A stretch of 64,000 nucleotides of DNA from Camillea tinctor. Its lineage: Eukaryota; Ascomycota; Sordariomycetes; Xylariales; Xylariaceae. The translations under genes were made by a program, and so were the position numbers. Below are positions 57,377-64,000 of the stretch, piece after piece; position 1 is the stretch's first letter; the number at the start of each line of letters is the position of its first letter. The notes beneath the pieces were generated by a model. That model saw only the letters and a list, made by a program, of their open reading frames with translations. It made no database searches and was not told the origin of the DNA. The DNA lies in contig MU394106.1 in the NCBI GenBank assembly GCA_022578605.1, positions 190,310 through 254,309 on the forward strand, read 5' to 3'.

Positions 57377-59134
57377 GAAGCTTCGATGTCCATTTTTTTC
57401 CCCCCAGGAAGTCCTTGGTCTTGTGCAATAACTCTACAAATGTCCTTGAAGTACGCAGGTAAGGAATCAATACCTAACCTACTACCGCATATGTACGCAG
57501 AAAGAGCAGCAAACTGCCCCTAGCGTTCTACACTACCTCCAGACCGCCACAACGGCATCTTGAAGCTCTAGTGTAGATTTTAGATAGTGATCTAGATTAC
57601 CAGGCTACCCGCAGTGGTAAATCGCCCCAGTTACCGTTGGCCATTGTTTACCAGTCCACGTTTCCTTGCCGACACATGCGGCCGAATATCACAGTGACAA
57701 GCGCCTATGCCAACAGCAACAATGACAGCAAGTCGATAGGTCTACCGAACGTTGTGGATGGCTGGACGGATGGATAGATGGATGTGTGGATAGATGGAGA
57801 TGGATGGTTGGTATCATGTATGTATGTATGTGTGTGTTATGTATGTATCCAACGCCGAGTGACACCGACGTGTTGGGGTTCGCATACTGCGAGAATAAGC
57901 ATCGGTATACTATGTATGGAGGTTTATAGCCTTTTAGGTCGGTTAGGTAGGTACAACGACTACATTGATGTGATTGTGCTACGGCTAGAATTGGACTACA
58001 CTAGAATAGTTCAAGACGGCGGCGACGATGACATGCATTCAACACGAGTAAAGCACAGATAAGTATCTAGAGATCTACACCAGGAACACGGAGTCACCCA
58101 GGTATGTGCTCTACCAATATTCCAGTATTTTTGTCTATGGACACTACTTAATAGAGTGTAGTGTTCTTCACATCCCCAGGGTGGATGGAGCAAGGTGAGC
58201 AGGCAAGTAGGGTATGGTGCATGGACCTTTATTTGGCTCGTTGACCTGGGTCCACAATGCCACTGCAGACACCTGCATGTGCCGGGGTAGCTCGAGTGTA
58301 ACCTTAATGCGTACTGTTCTCCACTCTTTTTTCCCCTTCAGATAACCTCTCCAATTCATTTGTTTCTGTTTTTCTTCTTCTGATAGATCTTCTAACGACT
58401 TACATACCTAGCCAATGTGTAAGAACTAGGTAAGTAAGGCAAATACCTAGTTAAAAAAGAATATTAAGATGAAAAGGTAAATAAGAAAGAGAAATAAAGT
58501 AATAAAAAAGAATAAAATAAAAACTAAAAAGCTTTAGTGTATGTGTAACTTTCTCTTCTGAGGTTGTTTGCCTTCCGCCTGACTAAAATTCCCTTATCAA
58601 TTTGTTACCTACTAACTACTAGTTCAGGTTGTCCTTTTCCTTTCCATTTCATCTTTTTTTCTCTCCTGCAACCGGCTGCACCATCCTTCTTCTACACTAC
58701 ATATTCCACCCCTCCTCTTCTTCTCTTCCCTCCCCTCCCTTCTTTTCTCCCCCCTCTACAGACGCAACCTAGATAGCGTGCGTGAAAGGAAAAAGAAAGG
58801 AAGAAAAAAAGAGAAAAGAAAAAAAAAACCAGGGGATTTTTCTCAGCTCATTTCCGCTACCCCTCCTTCTTTTCTCTCATACGATACACACTACTTGTGC
58901 ACATAAAGGCCCGACTCTCCTCCCAAGATATCTTTCCGGGACACGTCCTACCTTGTTTCACCGGAGGAAGACAAGAGATTGTACTTTACCGCCACAGCAC
59001 TTGACGCTTTCTTTCCTGCAACAATTCGCCCTATTAGCAGAGATAGAGCATCAACCTACCTATCTCCCTACCCAGTGAAAGCTCAAGCTCAAGTGTTTGT
59101 GCCAGTCGTAAGATCAATACCAAGTCGAGAAGCA
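57377..59134. other. Intergenic; leader of the MFS gene
   Basis: The left half holds TGGATGGATG and GTATGTATGT short repeats (57760-57850). The right half (58640-58760) is strongly pyrimidine-rich (TTCTTCTCTTCCCTCCCC-type) followed by purine-rich DNA, typical of a long fungal promoter or 5'UTR. No CDS is seen. Confidence 0.55.
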
Positions 59135-60902
59135 ATGGTCCTAACAAAACAGAGATTGCCTCGTAACCCTGATGATTTCCCCACTACTCAGCTCTTCGTA
59201 CTAGGTAAGTTACTATCTTATAGCCTATGGACTGCTTACTTCACAAGTCTTCGTGCTAAAATTTCTCGCTAGCTATCGTTCGACTCGCCGAGCCTATTGC
59301 TCTCACATCCATCTTCCCTTACGCCTGGGCTCTCGTAAAGCGATTCAAGGTCGGCAACGAGCAAGATGCATCTTTCTACGCCGGGCTCCTTATCTCCAGC
59401 TTTGCGCTGGCAGAAGCCCTGATGGGCATGTACTGGGGCGGCCTATCGGACAGAATCGGCCGGAAGCCTGTGCTCTTGCTAGGATGTATCGGCACTATGT
59501 TCAGTATGGTAATGGTGGGCTTTGCCACCAACATCTGGATAGCCTTGTTCGGCAGAGCCATCGGTGGACTTCTTAACGGAAATATCGGTGTCATCCAGAC
59601 CATGGTTGGCGAGCTGGTCACCAAACCTGAGCATGAGCGTAAGTCTTGTCTTCTGGTTCCCTCTCCACGCCTCTGAGCATGCTCCTTGTAGAAGAACTCC
59701 GCTAACACTTTCTATCAGCTCGCGCGTACGCTGTCATGCCATTTGTTTGGTCGATTGGGACGATTATCGGTCCGGCCATCGGAGGAATGCTCGCAAACCC
59801 CCATGAGTCCTACCCCAACGTTTTCCCTAAAGGCACTTTGTTTGCCGATTTCCCCTATCTCCTCCCTAACCTGACGTGCGCTGCTCTCTTGCTAGTCAGC
59901 ATAATCCTGGGTTACATCCTGCTAGAAGAAACCCACCCTGATATGCAACCGCACATTATGCTTCCCGATGACACATATGTTTCCAATGAGACCCCTCTCC
60001 TAGAGACTTCTGATGCGATCAAACAACCGGCAGTGGATCTGCGTTCCGAAACATATGGAACATTCAGAAATAGTGTGGAGTTTAGCCGTGACACGGTATG
60101 CCCGAAGAAACCGGAGAGACAGGGCGACTTCAGCATTTTCAACAAGCGTATCATGGCGCTAATTGTAGCCCTGTCCATTTTCACCTACCATTCGATGACT
60201 TACGATCATCTTATGCCTATCTTCTTCGAGGATGAAAGACTTTCCACTCACCCCGACCCTAGCGAGGGCTTCTTCTCAAAATTCAATCCCTTCTACTCTC
60301 CCGGTGGTCTGGGGCTCTCCATGCAGGCTGTCGGAATGATAATGGCAGTGAACGGAGCGATTGCCCTATTTGTCCAAGCCGTCATATTCCCATTTGCTGC
60401 CGAGAAAATTGGGGTGTATAGACTCTTCATCCTAAGTACTGTATTCCACCCAGTCGCCTATGTGATTGTACCTGCCTTGGTTCACGTACCAGAGTCGTTG
60501 CTATACCCAGCGATTTATTCTTGCTTGGCAGTGAGAAATATCCTATCTATTATCTTGTACCCCCTTCTGCTCATTCTCATCAAGGAGGCTACACCTAGCT
60601 CCTCAATTCTTGGCAAGGTAAACGGTCTGGCAGCGAGTGCCGGTGCTGCCTGCAGAATGATTGCTCCCCCTGTTGCTGGCTACTTATATTCTGTCGGAGC
60701 CCAAATTGACTGTACCGGACTAGCTTGGTATGGCAGCGCTCTAGTTGCGGTAATTGGGGCTGTGCAGTGTTTCTCTGTCAAAAGGCTCCGACGTGGTGAT
60801 TCTTCTGAAGAATCCGGTAGCCTGGTGAAGGACGATATCACAGTAGCGATCCTCGAGATACCCGAGGAGAGCGAGGACGACGAGGATTCAGTCACGGCTT
60901 AG
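59135..60902 (+). CDS. Major facilitator superfamily transporter (DHA1-like, YCR023C/ZIFL-type)
   Basis: Three exons, 59135-59204, 59273-59638 and 59719-60902, give 539 aa. The first exon (MVLTKQRLPRNPDDFPTTQL) is only 70 nt. Helix 1 begins after the first join (LFVLAIVRLAEPIALTSIFP). MFS motif A is clear as MYWGGLSDRIGRKPVLLLG between helices 2 and 3. GRAIGGLLNGNIGVIQTMVG and MPFVWSIGTIIGPAIGGMLA are helices 4-5 of the antiporter type. A large hydrophilic loop follows helix 6 (about residues 210-290), then six more helices and an acidic C-tail (EESEDDEDSVTA). Family members are drug/proton antiporters or vacuolar efflux carriers. Yeast YCR023C and plant ZIFL proteins share the loop and motifs; the substrate cannot be told from sequence. 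About 12 helices are predicted by eye. Confidence 0.92.
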
Positions 60903-62943
60903 ATGAGTGGCAGAATAGTACGTAGTACCACAGTAGTCAGCGGCTGCGGGCGAGTTGGTATAAGGATGGGGTTTCATGGGCTATTTTGCGTTATCTTTTT
61001 TTTTTTTTTTTTCAAAATCAACATGGCGGATCATTTGATATAAGAGGGTATATAGGCGTTATTGCATATGGTGTGTGGTGTCTGGCGTTCGGTGTCGGAT
61101 TAAGGACTAAAAAAGGCGTTATATCAGCGTACAAACAAACCCTTTATTGTAAACAGAAAATGATGTAGAAGCGTTGCGTTATTGGATGGTTATATATTTG
61201 TAGATAGCTGAATATACGACGATTATGACAGCTTATCAGCAATTTTCATTATACTGGCTACAGATCTGCGAAATAAGCATCGTTTGAGAAGTATACACAT
61301 TTATTAAGAGATTGTAAGCAAGACGTTTGTAAGTTGTATATGGGCCGTGCGGGAGCTAAGCATGTATGTATGTATGTATGTATATGCATAATGTAGCCGC
61401 AAGAATCTCACACCGGGTTCCTGAGATCTATGATGCTATTCGCTCTTCCTAGCTCCCATGCTACAGGATGAAATAGGCAAAGGAGAATAAGGATGGGGAA
61501 AAGGGGGGTATCCTCAAAAAATAACCCGATTGGATACCGTCCTGTCGGGGTCATGTATTATTACTTTTTGGGAATTTCCTTTTACTTCTTTCGCTCATTA
61601 AGAAAGGAGGCTGAAAGTAGGTGAAATGTCGTAAGATAGACTATCGTTGACGTGCTCAGTATACCCACTATTTGGACATATTCGGCCTCATGTTTGTGCT
61701 ACCTTAGTACTTACTTTAGCTACGGGCTATCTGATATTAGAAGTTGATCGGCACCCGCGACGTGCCGGGCCGTCGTGTGTGGAGAGGGGTAGAATAGTGA
61801 AGCAAGTGGGTTATAAATAAATCTTGTCTATTTATAAGTCATTCTTATAAATATATAAAGTTGGCCGGTTTTTCTTTTCTTGAGTGATACTCCGCGTTGC
61901 GTTGTCTAAGTATAGCCTTGGCTCTAGGAGTATAATTCATATATACATACATACATACATACATAGGTAGCTGACTAGAAAGGCAAGGTATGTAGGCTAG
62001 TTACCTTCGATATATGTTTTTAATAAGATATCAATCCATCAAAGTGAAGTAAGGCGATTGTTAAAAACAAATATATGTGGATAGACAGATCAATGACCCT
62101 TTTCCAGTACGATTCCTCCTTCACCCATTCTTTGTATCTCTCATAACAACCCCCTTATTTCAGTTACTTGGCACTATCCGCAGGAGAGAAAGTACACTCA
62201 CTATATACATTTCAAGCGAGTTCGTGTTTGACGACTTGGTAAACCATTTATCTAGATGCTATATCATCAAAGGTAAGTATTTCAAATTAACCATGGACCC
62301 AGGTATATATTGATATCCGGACTTCCTGAAATGTACGGAACGTGTATGGTAATGACGAGAGGAAAGAATAGAGGGTTAGGGTTAGGTGTAGGGTGAACTG
62401 GTAGGTTTAAGAAAAGCTCAAACTGATGAACCTCTCTCAGTTGCGCACATTAATATGTTGTAAGAATGCACTATCCTACAAAGTTAAGGACAATACAATA
62501 TGCAATAGTCTCAGACATTCGGTACGAGTTTGTTGCACGGTCTTTCTAGTAAAAAAAGGGGGGGAGGGGGAGAATTGGTGGGTGGCGTTAGCAGTAACCC
62601 ACTATAAATTTTTAACTTTGGCAGTACTTGGGACGGAATTCTCCATTATTGTTACAACATCAAAATATTCTTGCTATTGACACAGCATCCAAGTCTAGTT
62701 ATGATGCACACTTTTAATAACAAGTGGCGTGTCCGGAGGACGTCGATAAAATAAAAGATAAACCAAGATGGACCGAAACTAGAGAGTAGACGACAATGTT
62801 TTATTTGGGGCATACTGGTTTTCTCCTCTTGCGACAGAGTGGGAGAGAGAGGTCTTTGTTATGGCTAAGATAAAATTGGAAAGCGAGAGCTGACAAGCAA
62901 GACAAGAGAGCCTTGGGAAAAAACAAATACAACTCCTCCCATC
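60903..62943. other. Intergenic between convergent MFS and P450 genes
   Basis: A T run of about 18 at 60995-61012 follows the MFS gene. (ATGT)n at about 61362-61385 and (ATAC)n at about 61942-61965 are microsatellites. Two telomere-like units (GGGTTAGGGTTAGG) occur near 62372. Small frames are AT-biased and unrecognised. Confidence 0.55.
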
Positions 62944-64000
62944 TCAAGCCTCCTTCCGTCTCTTCACCTTAATGGTAGCCTTCAGGGGCGGGAGTCTCGT
63001 GACGCCAACCCACGAGCCCTCGGGTTTCTGCGGCAGGATTTCGAAATCGTACTTGAGGAGGGCATGAGCCAGGATCAGCTTCAGCTCCGCAGCGGCGAAG
63101 AACCTCCCCGGGCAGGCGTGCCTCCCGTGGCCGAAGACCAAGAAGTCAGGGCTTGTCGTCGGGAGAGCGTTGCGCGCGCGGCGCACATGGTCATCAGTCT
63201 TCTGGCTGTTTTCGACGTCCTCACCACTCTTCACCTGGCCGTTGCCGTTCCGCCGGTCAGAGAACCGGAAGGGCCGGAACGTCTCGGCGCCCGCGTACGC
63301 CGCCTCGTCGCGCATGATGAAGTACGCCGGCACGGACACCTTGGTGCCCCGGGGCAGGTGGACGCCGCTGGGCGTGGTCAGGCCGTCCTCGGCCGCCACC
63401 GCGCGCCCGAGCCCGATCGACACGATGGAGCTGACGCGCGCGCTCTCGCGGATTGCCGAGTCGAGCTTCACGAGCTGGTCGAGCGCGCGCTTGGTCCAGC
63501 GCCCGCCATGGGCGTCGAGCACAGATGTGATCTCGTCGCGGATCTCGTCCAGGTACGAGGCTTGGGATGACACGAGGTCGAGCACCGCCTCGGTCGAGGT
63601 GAACGATGTCGTGTGGATCGCGGCGAAGTTGACCATCAGGATCCGGTCTGCGAGCGTCTCGCGCCGCCACATGTATGGGTCGCCTGCGGCTTTGGCCTGC
63701 TGGATTGACCACTGTAGGAAGTCGTTGGGCTCGCGCTCCGCGGGACATTTGTTGTCCTCGGGGTCGCTTTGCTGCTTGTCGTAGTTGCGCAGGCGGCGGT
63801 CGATCTCTGATATCAAGATCTTTCGGAACCGCCGCGTGTGAATGCGGTTGGGGATGGTGGCTAGCGGGGCTAGGAGTGGCCGCAATGGCTTCCAAATCAG
63901 TTTTATGATGGTAGAACTCAGCGGGATATCAATGGCGAACGCCATGCCGTTATTGACTAGTTCGGGATCCCGACAGAACGGTAGACCAACAAACGCGCGG
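62944..64000 (-). CDS. Cytochrome P450, C-terminal part (5' end outside window)
   Basis: The open frame enters from the right edge (RAFVGLPFCRDPELVNNG precedes the internal Met at 63945) and ends at 62944. At least 351 residues are present, roughly the last two thirds of a P450. Visible parts: a divergent I-helix MVNFAAIHTTSFTSTEAVL (the usual AGxxT is AIHTTS); the K-helix ExxR in LDSAIRESARV; a meander/PERF-like segment AETFRPFRFSDRRN; and the heme loop FLVFGHGRHACPGRFFAAAE with the cysteine thiolate ligand in HACPG. The N-terminal membrane anchor is outside the window. The RxFVGLPLCRxPE opening resembles fungal P450s of secondary metabolism and fatty-acid/terpenoid oxidation. Substrate and any cluster partners lie beyond the edge. 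The AxxTS I-helix is common in that group. Confidence 0.92.
   Translation of the reverse strand, partial: RAFVGLPFCRDPELVNNGMAFAIDIPLSSTIIKLIWKPLRPLLAPLATIPNRIHTRRFRKILISEIDRRLRNYDKQQSDPEDNKCPAEREPNDFLQWSIQQAKAAGDPYMWRRETLADRILMVNFAAIHTTSFTSTEAVLDLVSSQASYLDEIRDEITSVLDAHGGRWTKRALDQLVKLDSAIRESARVSSIVSIGLGRAVAAEDGLTTPSGVHLPRGTKVSVPAYFIMRDEAAYAGAETFRPFRFSDRRNGNGQVKSGEDVENSQKTDDHVRRARNALPTTSPDFLVFGHGRHACPGRFFAAAELKLILAHALLKYDFEILPQKPEGSWVGVTRLPPLKATIKVKRRKEA

Noticed and set aside
63064..63895. Frames of 168-212 aa over the P450
   Set aside because: Composition shadows; the heme and K-helix motifs lie in the other frame.
1..64000. tRNA and rRNA genes
   Set aside because: I looked for GGTTCRANNCC B-boxes and cloverleaf stems in gene-free stretches and found none convincing; a tRNAscan-SE run would be decisive.

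Overview
The window is nuclear DNA of a filamentous ascomycete (Pezizomycotina, most likely a Sordariomycete). This is inferred from many short introns (about 49-200 nt) with GTRNGT donors and CTRAY-like branch sites, the absence of operons or Shine-Dalgarno signals, and fungal families such as NUR1, NPC2, CSC1/PHM7, CYSTM and the UBC-like variant. AT-saturated, RIP-like repeat DNA points the same way. No tRNA, rRNA or CRISPR was recognised. Exon joins were made by hand from reading frame, splice sites and family conservation.

Layout. 1-9 kb: a membrane-anchored kelch protein running off the left edge (-), an unrecognised coiled-coil protein (-), and a long gene-free stretch. 9-12 kb: a four-exon CSC1/OSCA-type channel (+). 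13.5-15 kb: a decayed kelch-family pseudogene (+). 16-24 kb: an epoxide-hydrolase-like alpha/beta hydrolase (+), NPC2 (+), V-ATPase subunit F (-), a 256-bp MITE with 81-bp inverted repeats, and nuclear rim protein NUR1 (+). 24-30 kb: a large low-complexity membrane protein whose frame is crossed by one in-frame TAG (possibly an 84-nt intron), then a very GC-rich six-hairpin-glycosidase-like protein (+). 31-41 kb: RIB7 (-), an 11-exon homogentisate-dioxygenase paralogue with a changed catalytic residue (+), a CYSTM protein (+) and an FAD monooxygenase (-). 41-46 kb: an E2-like protein without catalytic cysteine (+) and a Sel1/Ubx2-annotated family member (+). 46-52 kb: ribokinase (-), inositol monophosphatase (+) and a five-exon protein with an HELGH zinc-protease signature (+). 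52-59 kb: mostly gene-free, with a 1.06-kb AT-saturated element bounded by 44-bp inverted repeats. 59-64 kb: an MFS transporter (+) and a cytochrome P450 running off the right edge (-).

The genes are mainly independent housekeeping or accessory loci (vacuolar acidification, sterol/lipid transfer, riboflavin, ribose and inositol metabolism, osmosensing) rather than one pathway. The HGD paralogue and the FAD monooxygenase about 2.4 kb away could both act on aromatic compounds, but nothing else nearby supports a catabolic cluster. I did not find a convincing new multi-gene system. The most unusual items are the HGD paralogue with Gln at the position of the family's catalytic His, the HELGH protein, the two TIR elements, the kelch pseudogene, and the gene crossed by an in-frame stop.
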